Source: a virus
IMG/VR virus record: IMGVR_UViG_3300027797_000021
Span: 1 to 64,000 of that record
Length of the DNA stretch: 64,000 bases
Strand: one strand, 5' to 3'
Below the pieces are notes generated by a model, which did no database searches, was not told where the DNA came from, and saw nothing but the letters and a program-made list of their open reading frames with translations. Positions 5,897 through 13,788 of the stretch are shown here, one piece after another (the stretch's first letter is position 1; each line of letters opens with the position of its first letter). The position numbers and the translations under genes are program-made.

Positions 5897-6694
5897 TCTA
5901 AAGTTATTCTTTTTATTTCTAAACACACCAGTTCCACAAGCTTCGCTCTTCGCGTGATCGCAATAGCTACATATTCTTGTGTTGGCAGTTGGCAAGAAGT
6001 TGGTGTCTGTGATTATGCCATTAATGGCTTTTAATATTCTAACTTTTACATTCTCTATATCATCTAGAGAAAATAGATGACCTTTTTTCTTTCCGGATCT
6101 TAAGTAATACAGCTCTGCATATACTTCTTTTTCGGGAAAGATGTTATGCATTGCCAGCGCATATATACCTAACTGAAGATTATTGTGGATGTCCTTTTGG
6201 GTAGCTTCCCATTTACCGGTCTTATAGTCGGTGATATGAACCCTATCTCCAACGAGATCGACTCTATCTATAAAGCCTATGATCCTATATATTCCAATAA
6301 TAAAACTAAAGCTCATTTCTTTTTCATAGATATTTAACTTCTTGTCAACATGCTGGTCGTAAAATTCATCTATGATTACTGATCCCACTGATAATAACTC
6401 TGAAGGAATTAAATTATCAGGATCCCAGATGGGAATATTTTTTTCATATTCATTTCTAAGATCTGTTATATCTAATGTTTTTTCGTTATCTAAGATATTC
6501 TCCAAAACAGAGTGGACTATATTACCAAGTACAGCTGGTGGATTAAATTGTCTAGGCTCCTTAAGGATATAGGAATAGAAATACTTAGCTGCGCATTGTG
6601 TATAGGTGTCTATTCTCGAATAAGAAAAGTCAACTACTCCTAATTTTTGCAAATCATTTAAACTGTCATAACTTTTAATTAATATAGAACTCAA
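5894..6694 (-). CDS. Cas4/RecB-type Fe-S nuclease (active)
   Basis: 266 residues starting at TTG (6692-6694), with AGTAGGA eight bases upstream and no usable ATG. RecB/Cas4 nuclease motifs: H61 (LGNIVHSVLE), D143 (GFIDRVD), D156 and K158 (ITDYKTGK), and Q174/Y178 (QLGIY). Four Cys (C34, C242, C245, C253) have the one-plus-three arrangement of the 4Fe-4S cluster in Cas4 and AddB. Expected to be an exonuclease on single-stranded or frayed DNA ends, acting in replication, recombination or end processing. A second, degenerate relative lies at 13012..13788. Confidence 0.8.
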   Translation of the reverse strand: MSSILIKSYDSLNDLQKLGVVDFSYSRIDTYTQCAAKYFYSYILKEPRQFNPPAVLGNIVHSVLENILDNEKTLDITDLRNEYEKNIPIWDPDNLIPSELLSVGSVIIDEFYDQHVDKKLNIYEKEMSFSFIIGIYRIIGFIDRVDLVGDRVHITDYKTGKWEATQKDIHNNLQLGIYALAMHNIFPEKEVYAELYYLRSGKKKGHLFSLDDIENVKVRILKAINGIITDTNFLPTANTRICSYCDHAKSEACGTGVFRNKKNNFR

Positions 6695-6702
6695 AAATAT
6701 TC

Positions 6703-6870
6703 CTACTTCTCTTCGTTTGGGTCATATATTAATTGACCATTTTCATCAAATTCTCTTCCGAGTTCGTCCATAGTGTGACTGTTGTGCCTATTCAAATAAG
6801 CGCCTTGCCCGATTGCTACCCAACCAGTCTCGCCCAGTTCCATATGATCATCTTCTTCATAGGGCCACAT
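6703..6870 (-). CDS. 55-residue acidic hypothetical protein
   Basis: ATG at 6868-6870 overlaps the previous gene by 14 bases and follows AGGCGGTGAG, a good ribosome site; TAG at 6703-6705. The product is acidic (MWPYEEDDHMELGE...) and ends FDENGQLIYDPNEEK. No family recognised. Its stop lies 9 bases upstream of the Cas4-like gene's start, and its last codons contain that gene's ribosome site, so the two are coupled. Confidence 0.55.
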   Translation of the reverse strand: MWPYEEDDHMELGETGWVAIGQGAYLNRHNSHTMDELGREFDENGQLIYDPNEEK

Positions 6871-7087
6871 GCTCACCGCCTATGGATACCTTGACCTCGG
6901 TTAGATCTTCTGCATTTAAATAGTAGCTGACTACCGTGTACAGGTCTTTGAGTTCCTTCTGTGTTAAGTAAAAACCAACACAGGTGCATTGCAGGAATAA
7001 CTTATCTTCATAGTTATATGTTGAATCAGCATACTCGGTTAATTTAATATTGCCTTTTTCGACCGTTGCAGGAAAATTTTGTAGCAT
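6857..7087 (-). CDS. Hypothetical protein, 76 residues
   Basis: I chose the ATG at 7087 (MLQNFPATVEKG...), because GAGGAG lies 7 bases upstream and the upstream gene stops at 7090; the frame to 7120 would run through that gene's end. A small protein with alternating strands and one helix (TQKELKDLYTVVSYYL). No motif. It sits in a tightly spaced group leading to the Cas4-like nuclease. Confidence 0.6.
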   Translation of the reverse strand: MLQNFPATVEKGNIKLTEYADSTYNYEDKLFLQCTCVGFYLTQKELKDLYTVVSYYLNAEDLTEVKVSIGGEHVAL

Positions 7088-7089
7088 TT

Positions 7090-7455
7090 TTACTCCTCGT
7101 AAATACCTATTGGATTCCAATTTGGATTGTCTAATTTTTCTCTTGTATCTTTAACATAAGAATCCCAGTCTCGTTCATCTTCTGTTATTCTTTCATATTT
7201 AACTTGGCCTTTGAATGGATTTGTCTTAAACTTAGTAGTTATTAAACGACCCTGTTGAGTCTTCCATCTGAGTACTCCATTTTTACAGTCGCAAAAATCA
7301 TCATTGTCAGGACTGACCTTTAGCTGAGGATCATAGCGCCCACTGCATCCATTACATTTTGTATATCGCCCTTTGTCCTGACACCTATTGCAGGACGGAC
7401 AAAAAACCCAACACCATTTTTCAGTTGGGTTCACTGACGGGTTTACGTTAGACAT
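7090..7455 (-). CDS. Zinc-finger-like Cys-rich protein
   Basis: 121 residues. Near the N-terminus, residues 15-37 contain C-W-x2-CPSCNRC...CNGC and a later CDC pair, Cys pairs spaced like DnaJ-type or ribbon zinc sites. The second half is charged (ERITEDERDWDSYVKDTREK). It overlaps the DnaE stop by 8 bases and is therefore co-expressed with the polymerase. A zinc-stabilised protein-protein or nucleic-acid adaptor is inferred; no family is recognised. Confidence 0.55.
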   Translation of the reverse strand: MSNVNPSVNPTEKWCWVFCPSCNRCQDKGRYTKCNGCSGRYDPQLKVSPDNDDFCDCKNGVLRWKTQQGRLITTKFKTNPFKGQVKYERITEDERDWDSYVKDTREKLDNPNWNPIGIYEE

Positions 7456-10400
7456 TTTGTTTCTCCATTCTAATAATTTCTTCTATAATACTTTTAACTC
7501 TTTCGGATGTATTATTTTTAAAGTTATAAATAAACTTATGTACACCGTCTTCTACCTGTAAGTAGACAGGCTTATCACCTTTTGACGATTCAATTATATC
7601 ATATATTTTTTGAATAGTTAAGGGCGAGATACTTTTATCTATATCAAATACTAAAGCTTTTCCACTAGAAAATATATGTGAATCTATTTTCTCTGAATTA
7701 TTATAAAACAATCTTACAATAGAACCCTCTTCGTCACTTTCCTTATTCACGGATCCTGACATAATAAATATGTCTCCCTTAGAAAATGGTTCTTCACCCA
7801 GCTGTTTGGCGGAGTTAGGGAATATGACAATTTCTATATCTGAAGATATGTCCTCCAGTAAGACCTTATACATCTTAGTTCCCTTTTTTGTAATTATAGT
7901 TTTTACGTCTGTTACAATTCCCCCAACTCTTACTGGAGTCCCATTTGCAACTTCGACTAAATCAATAATTTCGTAATCAATCTTCTTAGACAATATATCC
8001 CATATGCCGTTAACCGGGTGATCCGTTACGTACATCCCAAGTTCTTCTTTTTCTTTTTCTAGAAGTTCTATTTCTTGTATTCTGTTAATTTCTAGATCAT
8101 CCCTATAGTCAAATAACTCATCAAAAGCTCCAGCACTTGCGAGATGTTCTAGTGTTGTTTTCTTAAGCGTTGAAGGATCACATCTTCTAAAAAAATCATA
8201 TATGCTAGTGTATGGAAGACTTAAATCTCGAGCATTAACTATTGCATCTGCAATGGAGACACCTATTCCATTTACTGCAGACAGGCCAAAAACAATTCCG
8301 CTATCTCCGTCAACTTCAAAGTCAATTCCAGAATAATTAACTGATGGAGGAAGTACATTTATTCCTAACTTTCTACAGTCTGCTAGGTAAAAGGATTGCT
8401 TTTCTTTATTGCCGACTACTGAGGACATTAGTGCTGCCATATATTCAACTGTATAGTTACTCTTTAGATAGGCAGTAACATAGCTAATCATGGCGTAGCT
8501 AGCTGCGTGCGCTCTGTTAAATCCGTATCCTCCGAAGTATTCAATATCTGAGAATATTTTATTAGCTAAAGATTCACTTAGTCCAGATGTTTTTTGACAG
8601 CCTTCTACGAATTTTGAGCGTATGCTTGCAATTTTATCCATTAGCTTTTTACCGATAACTTTTCTAAGATCGTCAGCTTCAGCTGAAGTAAAACCAGCTA
8701 GTTCTCTTGCCACTCCCAATACGTCCTCTTGATACAGCATAATGCCGAGCGAAGGCGCTAGAACCTTTTCTAGTTTTTCATGCTCGTATTTAACTTTACT
8801 ACGACCGTGCTTTCTATCGATATACTCCTTGTCCATTCCGGAACCCATTGGACCAGGTCTATATAGGGATATTAGGGCCATGATGTCTTCAACATTGCGC
8901 GGCTGTAGCTGCATCATCAGCTGTCTCATCCCAGATGATTCAAGCTGGAACACTCCTGCGCAGTTACCCTTGCAGAGCTCATCGTAAGTCCTACTGTCGT
9001 CTAAGGGAATTAGATCTATGTCTATATCTATACCCCTATGCTTAAGGACTAACTTAACGCATGAATCAATAACACCAAGATTTCTAAGTCCAAGGAAGTC
9101 AATTTTGAGAAGTCCACATTGCTCAACTCTTCCCATATCCCATTGGGTGACTAACGGATTGTCCACACCCTTTTTCATTACTGGAAGATACTCAGTGAGA
9201 GCTTCACGAGAAATAACAATTCCAGCAGCGTGAATTCCAGTTTGTCTAACCAGTCCCTCTAATCCAAAAGCTGCGTCAATAATATTTTTAGCTGTTGAAT
9301 CTTTATTGTAAAGTTGATTGAAATCTTCAACGTCCATACATTCAGATAGACTCTTGGACACACCAAGAATGGGAGGTGGAACTAACTTTGCAACTGAGTC
9401 ACCAGTATTGAAGTCATGCCCTAGAGCTCTTGCAGCATCTCTGATTGACTGTCTGGCACCGCTTCTATTGAATGTGCAGATGTGTGCAACATGGTCAGAT
9501 CCATATTTTAATCTGGCGTAGTTAATGACTTCATCTCGATGTCTATCATCAAAGTCGAGGTCGATGTCGGGCATGGACTTTCTTCCCTCAACCAAAAATC
9601 GTTCAAACATTAAACCAAATTTAATAGGATCAAGATTGGTAATTTTAAATGCGTATGACAGAATACTTCCAGCAGCCGACCCTCTACCCCATCCGACTCT
9701 AATGTGATTATCTTTAGCCCAATTTACTAAATCAGAAACAACCAAGAAATATTCTGGGAAGCCCATATCCTTTACGACTCTCATTTCATAGAGAGCTCTG
9801 TCCACAATGTGTTGCGGAAGTGGGTCGCCATATCTTTCCTTTAATCCGCTCCACGCTAATCTCTCAAAATAATCTATAGAAGATTCACTTGTCGGAATAG
9901 GAAAGTTAGGAAAATAAATATTTCCAAAATTAAGATTAACATCTACCATGTCACATACGTCCATGGTATTTTTTAGCCACTCCGAATTAAATCTTCTTTC
10001 CATATCGTCATAGGATTGCAGATAAAACTCATCGCCACTAAAGGAGAATCTATTAGGAGTGTTAACGTTTGCGTTAGTGGCTACACATAGCATGATGTCG
10101 TGTGCTCTAGCGTCATGCTGATGCACATAGTGGCAGTCGCCACTGGGAACAACTTTAGCGCCAATGATAGATGCAATTTCGATTAGTTGATTAAATACTT
10201 TTCTTTGCTCAGATAGACCATGATCCTGAATCTCAATAAAGTAATTTTCTTTTCCTACAATATCTTGCATCTTTTTAGCCGACGCTAGTGCGTAGTTAAA
10301 ATCATCTCTCAATAAAGCTTGAGACACTTCTCCATTAAGGCACCCAGACAAAACAATAATGCCGTCAGAGTGTTCCGATATGAGATCATGATCGACTCTT

Positions 10401-10783
10401 GGCTTAACATAATAGCCTTCAAGAAAAGATCTAGAAGACATTTTAATTATATTATTATACCCGGCATTATTCTTAGCCAAAATAGTTATGTGATAAGGCC
10501 CTCTTTGCTCCCACTCGTTCTTAGCTGGGCCTGATCTTTCTTCTGGGTCTTTATCAAATCTTGTTTTTCTAGCTTGATAAAATTCAGAACCTAGAATTGG
10601 CTTAACTCCAGTGGCTACTCCAGCGTCATAGAAATCTAACCATGAATGGATATTGCCATGATCGGTAGTCGCTAGACCCTTCATCCCAAGGGACTGCGCT
10701 CTATCTAAGTACTGCTCTATCCGACCATGACCATCCAACATGGAGTAAACCGTATGGTTATGTAAGTTTGTCCAATTTTTCAC
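7448..10783 (-). CDS. dnaE: DNA polymerase III alpha subunit (DnaE) with intact PHP domain
   Basis: A 1111-residue C-family replicative polymerase, near the usual DnaE length. GTG start at 10783 (TAGTG overlap; GAGGA before it). The PHP domain has every expected metal ligand in order: H8, H10, D17, H42, E67, H98, C148, D216, H218. The palm carries D406/D408 in PDIDLDFD and a third Asp at D562 (KIDFLGLRNLG). Near residue 960 an OB domain (VRVGGIVTDVKTIITKKG) follows. No separate epsilon exonuclease is seen, so proofreading probably comes from the PHP site as in mycobacterial DnaE1. It is the phage's own replicase, grouped with primase and helicase. Confidence 0.95.
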   Translation of the reverse strand: MKNWTNLHNHTVYSMLDGHGRIEQYLDRAQSLGMKGLATTDHGNIHSWLDFYDAGVATGVKPILGSEFYQARKTRFDKDPEERSGPAKNEWEQRGPYHITILAKNNAGYNNIIKMSSRSFLEGYYVKPRVDHDLISEHSDGIIVLSGCLNGEVSQALLRDDFNYALASAKKMQDIVGKENYFIEIQDHGLSEQRKVFNQLIEIASIIGAKVVPSGDCHYVHQHDARAHDIMLCVATNANVNTPNRFSFSGDEFYLQSYDDMERRFNSEWLKNTMDVCDMVDVNLNFGNIYFPNFPIPTSESSIDYFERLAWSGLKERYGDPLPQHIVDRALYEMRVVKDMGFPEYFLVVSDLVNWAKDNHIRVGWGRGSAAGSILSYAFKITNLDPIKFGLMFERFLVEGRKSMPDIDLDFDDRHRDEVINYARLKYGSDHVAHICTFNRSGARQSIRDAARALGHDFNTGDSVAKLVPPPILGVSKSLSECMDVEDFNQLYNKDSTAKNIIDAAFGLEGLVRQTGIHAAGIVISREALTEYLPVMKKGVDNPLVTQWDMGRVEQCGLLKIDFLGLRNLGVIDSCVKLVLKHRGIDIDIDLIPLDDSRTYDELCKGNCAGVFQLESSGMRQLMMQLQPRNVEDIMALISLYRPGPMGSGMDKEYIDRKHGRSKVKYEHEKLEKVLAPSLGIMLYQEDVLGVARELAGFTSAEADDLRKVIGKKLMDKIASIRSKFVEGCQKTSGLSESLANKIFSDIEYFGGYGFNRAHAASYAMISYVTAYLKSNYTVEYMAALMSSVVGNKEKQSFYLADCRKLGINVLPPSVNYSGIDFEVDGDSGIVFGLSAVNGIGVSIADAIVNARDLSLPYTSIYDFFRRCDPSTLKKTTLEHLASAGAFDELFDYRDDLEINRIQEIELLEKEKEELGMYVTDHPVNGIWDILSKKIDYEIIDLVEVANGTPVRVGGIVTDVKTIITKKGTKMYKVLLEDISSDIEIVIFPNSAKQLGEEPFSKGDIFIMSGSVNKESDEEGSIVRLFYNNSEKIDSHIFSSGKALVFDIDKSISPLTIQKIYDIIESSKGDKPVYLQVEDGVHKFIYNFKNNTSERVKSIIEEIIRMEKQNV

Positions 10784-10989
10784 TAGATTCCTCTACTTTT
10801 ATCTGAACCATCTAAGGCTCTATTTCTTGTTTGACGATAAGTAATAATGACTACTCCACCACAAAACTTACAAGGCACTGACTTTCCCTCTTGGGCAAAT
10901 GGACTATTGTACATATACTTTTCGGGTTGATCTGATTTACATTCAGAACAAACACCAATAACTTCGTCTTCTTCATTGTTCTCTTCCAT
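10783..10989 (-). CDS. Small zinc-ribbon protein
   Basis: 68 residues from the ATG at 10989, which follows AAGGGAGGTG; the frame to 11022 lies within the primase and lacks a ribosome site. An acidic start (MEENNEEDEV) is followed by CSEC and, about 27 residues later, CKFC, a four-cysteine zinc ribbon, then a basic tail. It overlaps both primase (10973) and dnaE (TAGTG), so it is translated with the replication core. It may be a replisome adaptor; this is inferred from position only. Confidence 0.65.
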   Translation of the reverse strand: MEENNEEDEVIGVCSECKSDQPEKYMYNSPFAQEGKSVPCKFCGGVVIITYRQTRNRALDGSDKSRGI

Positions 10990-12184
10990 GTTCACCTCCC
11001 TTGCTGAGAGCTGTATAGGCAAATCTGATCGGGGATGGGGCAGATTGCTCTTGAGTTTCCATAAATTTGTCTCCTATTTTTACCCATTTATTTCTTTTAT
11101 CTAGAGAGCATTGGCCGCATCCTACTCCGGCTGCATTTGCTCTTTCGCAGGTATAGGGTCTTCCGCCTATTCCTAGATTTCTTCTTTTGACCCAATCATT
11201 AATATGACTGTTGGTTTTCTCCACATTATAATCGTCACAGTTACTTAGTATGCCGTGCAGAAATTCAATAGATTCCTGATTATATGTTAGAATTGAACAT
11301 AGGAATAGCCTAGCTTCATGTTCTAAGAACTTACTATCAATTGCTTGTTGCCATAGTCTCTTAATGGCGGAACAGCTTTCTAATAATCTTTTTGGAGTAA
11401 AGTCTTTTTCTTTTTCCTCTACCGTCTTAAAGGCAGATGACCCATGCCTATTAAAGTATCCAATAAAATCTTTAGATCTTTCTTTATCTATTTCTAAGTT
11501 ATATGTAAACTCCCTAAACCATTCGTTTGCTCTAGCATTAAACGATTGTTCTTGTATTATATTTTCTGACTGCTCTTTGCAGTACTCTAGCACGTCAGCA
11601 ATTCCCATATTTAATACCTCAAGTGGAATTATATTTTTGTAGAGACCAGTATCTTGGTGCCGACTTCCTTGCAGTCTCCACATTCTTCTTGCGTCATATA
11701 CGCTAAAGTCTAAAGAGGTAAGGCTAAGCTTTTCCTTTAGGGAAGTAGCAATGAATCTAAATATATTTGGAAGATTATTGGAAGGACTTATACCTAAAGT
11801 GACAGCTTCGCATTCAATGTGAAATCCCTTTTTCCCCGTAAAGTAAACTATTATTGCGGATTGCGGAATGTACTGCAAAAGGTACTTATAGAGTTTTACA
11901 CACTCTACGTAGGATATCTCTTGGTCCTTGTTGTCAATGTCAAAATATAAAGAGCCTAGTCTAACTGCTTCTTCTAGGTCTTGAGAATTGTAAGACCACA
12001 CAGATGTATATAGTCCTGTGTTTTGATTCTCTGCTCTAAAAGACTCAATATTATTGACCTCTATTAGGATTGGCTTATCACCATTCTTGGAGCGTATTAC
12101 CTTAGAGAGGGAGGGCACGTACTTGGCTATCTCTACATACTTCCAAGAAGACAAATATTTAGAGTCATCATCTGGTATTCTCAT
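10973..12184 (-). CDS. Archaeo-eukaryotic-type primase with PriL-like Fe-S domain
   Basis: 403 residues. The N-terminal half shows AEP-superfamily motifs: D82/D84 (YFDIDN), the GKKGFH loop 117-122, D164 with R166/R170 (VYDARRMWR), and H176 (GSRHQDTG). The C-terminal part resembles the eukaryotic/archaeal large primase subunit domain: C271, a His/Arg-rich helical region (LEHEARLFL), then C346, C356 and C359 (TCERANAAGVGCGQC), a possible 4Fe-4S site. It would make primers for the DnaE polymerase. Both primase halves in one chain, beside a bacterial polymerase and helicase, is unusual. Start ATG overlaps the upstream stop (ATGA). Confidence 0.75.
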   Translation of the reverse strand: MRIPDDDSKYLSSWKYVEIAKYVPSLSKVIRSKNGDKPILIEVNNIESFRAENQNTGLYTSVWSYNSQDLEEAVRLGSLYFDIDNKDQEISYVECVKLYKYLLQYIPQSAIIVYFTGKKGFHIECEAVTLGISPSNNLPNIFRFIATSLKEKLSLTSLDFSVYDARRMWRLQGSRHQDTGLYKNIIPLEVLNMGIADVLEYCKEQSENIIQEQSFNARANEWFREFTYNLEIDKERSKDFIGYFNRHGSSAFKTVEEKEKDFTPKRLLESCSAIKRLWQQAIDSKFLEHEARLFLCSILTYNQESIEFLHGILSNCDDYNVEKTNSHINDWVKRRNLGIGGRPYTCERANAAGVGCGQCSLDKRNKWVKIGDKFMETQEQSAPSPIRFAYTALSKGGEHGREQ

Positions 12185-12366
12185 AGTATTTTAGCTTTAC
12201 CCTCTTCGCAATTAATGTCAATCGTGGCTATTTTTTCTTCTATAATACTGCCAGAATGTGACCTATAGTAAATGGACTCTTTTATTATATCATCTAGGTG
12301 CGACAGAATAAACATCCTATTAACTATTCTCATTTGTTTATTTCGAAGACTTTCTCCACTGCTCAT
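12181..12366 (-). CDS. 61-residue hypothetical protein
   Basis: A small basic-to-acidic protein (MSSGESLRNKQMRIVNRMF...) that overlaps the HD gene end by 29 bases and the primase start by 4 (ATGA). The first Met may be replaced by M12 or M17. No recognised motif. Its position wedged between an HD hydrolase and primase, with coupled starts, supports it being a real gene of the replication operon. Confidence 0.5.
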   Translation of the reverse strand: MSSGESLRNKQMRIVNRMFILSHLDDIIKESIYYRSHSGSIIEEKIATIDINCEEGKAKIL

Positions 12367-13012
12367 TCATTAACTCGCTATCTTCAATAACATTGTGAAT
12401 TTTACTTGCAACGTTGTCTGCTATGTGAACTATATAGTCCATATATGTTATAGGGCAGGTCTCTGGAACTGGAGACCAGGGACCAAGGTGACATCTTACC
12501 AGGCGCAAAATGGTTTGCGCCACATCTTCTGCGATAAAGAGACTGGTGGACTGAGAATCATTGCCGTATTCTTTATCATGCGCTTGACACTTGGATATAA
12601 AATTACCAACCGTATAAGGATGCATCGGATCGTAATTAAATGAGGTTGAGTCCTCGGAAACAATTCCCTTTGTTATGTCATGCAGTATGCATGCTGCGAT
12701 GATTATATCTCTTTCATCCTCTGACAGTGAATACGAATCACATAATATAGAGGCCACTCTGACTACACGCTTAGTGTGAAGAACGTTGCCTCCGGCATTA
12801 TGTTCGTCCGGCGGATGATATTTCCCAGAAAAACTAGATGGTATATTCCAAAAGATCTCTGCCTTAAGTAGAATTGATCGAATAAAAGACGCTATTGAGT
12901 CATCGTTGATTAAATTAATTTCATTTAAAAGTTCAGATAAAACTTCATTCTCATTAGAGATAATATCACTTTTATCTTCTTTTAGTATTTCATCTAATAT
13001 ATTTTTTGCCAT
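12338..13012 (-). CDS. HD-domain phosphohydrolase
   Basis: 224 residues from the ATG at 13012 (TAATG overlap with the upstream stop). HD-superfamily metal ligands: H79 (NVLHTKRV), H111-D112 (ILHDITKG), H131 (MHPYTV), and a distal Asp in VHIADNVAS. A preceding HPPDEHN stretch is probably part of the pocket. Such enzymes cleave phosphate esters of nucleotides (dNTPase, nucleotidase, cyclic-nucleotide hydrolysis); the substrate cannot be told from sequence. In the middle of a replication operon a nucleotide-pool or signalling-nucleotide role is likely. Confidence 0.75.
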   Translation of the reverse strand: MAKNILDEILKEDKSDIISNENEVLSELLNEINLINDDSIASFIRSILLKAEIFWNIPSSFSGKYHPPDEHNAGGNVLHTKRVVRVASILCDSYSLSEDERDIIIAACILHDITKGIVSEDSTSFNYDPMHPYTVGNFISKCQAHDKEYGNDSQSTSLFIAEDVAQTILRLVRCHLGPWSPVPETCPITYMDYIVHIADNVASKIHNVIEDSELMNEQWRKSSK

Positions 13013-13788
13013 TATTTCCATCCATTCCATTTTGAGCAAGGAGCATCGAATGGACACTTCTTGCAATATTGTGTTAAACCTCTTCGCGGAACAAAGACCT
13101 CTTTAGATTCTATGGAGTCACACCAGTATTCTATCGAATCTATGTCCTGTTGATTTATTTCATATTCATTAAATGATAAATTGTTAGATAATAAATCTAT
13201 ATATCCAAACTTGGTATTTTTTATTTTAGCTGGATGTAAGTTTTTAAATGCGAGATACATAGCTGCAAAATCCATTTGATATATATGTCGGTAATTATTT
13301 TTGTAATTAAACATTAATTTAACTACATAATTTTCATTGTCTTTTCTATATATAACATCAAACTTATCTTCTATTCTGACGTTATTGTTGATTGTAATAA
13401 TATAGTCATCATAGATAGACAAAGGTATTAGATCCGTTTGACTATATGTTTCATGAAATCTCAATAATAATCCGGCTGCCTGTGTTGTAAGGCTGGCTGC
13501 ATTGCCATAGGCACTCTCGTGCTTTTCTGTAGCTATATCATAGTGACTAGTATCTTTTGGAAACCAAATCTTTTCCCATCTGTTTAACAGGGAGGCGTAT
13601 GACGGAGTAATTCCACCTTGTTTCTTGAACCAAAAAAAATGTATAATGCTTTTTATTGTTGCTTCAAATTTAGTAGTGTATATATCTCTAGAGTAGATAG
13701 TTTCTGGAAGCTTTTCTACATACCTATAATCATATAGTCTTTCACATGTCTGAAAATCTTTAATCGAATTTACATTAAGGTTGATCAT
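13012..13788 (-). CDS. Degenerate Cas4-like Fe-S protein
   Basis: 258 residues from the ATG at 13788 (TGATG overlap with the helicase stop). It has the Cas4-style Cys arrangement: C15 (FQTCERLYDYRY), then C242, C245 and C251 (CKKCPFDAPC). The nuclease core is recognisable (DKFDVI for GFIDRVD, FNYKN for TDYKTG, QMDFA for QLGIY), but the second metal Asp is Asn and the Tyr of QxxxY is Ala. It looks catalytically inactive while keeping the cluster. Sitting directly after the DnaB helicase, it may be a structural or DNA-binding partner, as AddB's Fe-S domain is; that is inference. Confidence 0.65.
   Translation of the reverse strand: MINLNVNSIKDFQTCERLYDYRYVEKLPETIYSRDIYTTKFEATIKSIIHFFWFKKQGGITPSYASLLNRWEKIWFPKDTSHYDIATEKHESAYGNAASLTTQAAGLLLRFHETYSQTDLIPLSIYDDYIITINNNVRIEDKFDVIYRKDNENYVVKLMFNYKNNYRHIYQMDFAAMYLAFKNLHPAKIKNTKFGYIDLLSNNLSFNEYEINQQDIDSIEYWCDSIESKEVFVPRRGLTQYCKKCPFDAPCSKWNGWK

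Noticed and set aside
12506-12530. Perfect 8-bp inverted repeat GGCGCAAA/TTTGCGCC
   Set aside because: It lies inside the HD-domain coding sequence, with codons that read normally, and no T-run follows on either strand; not a terminator.
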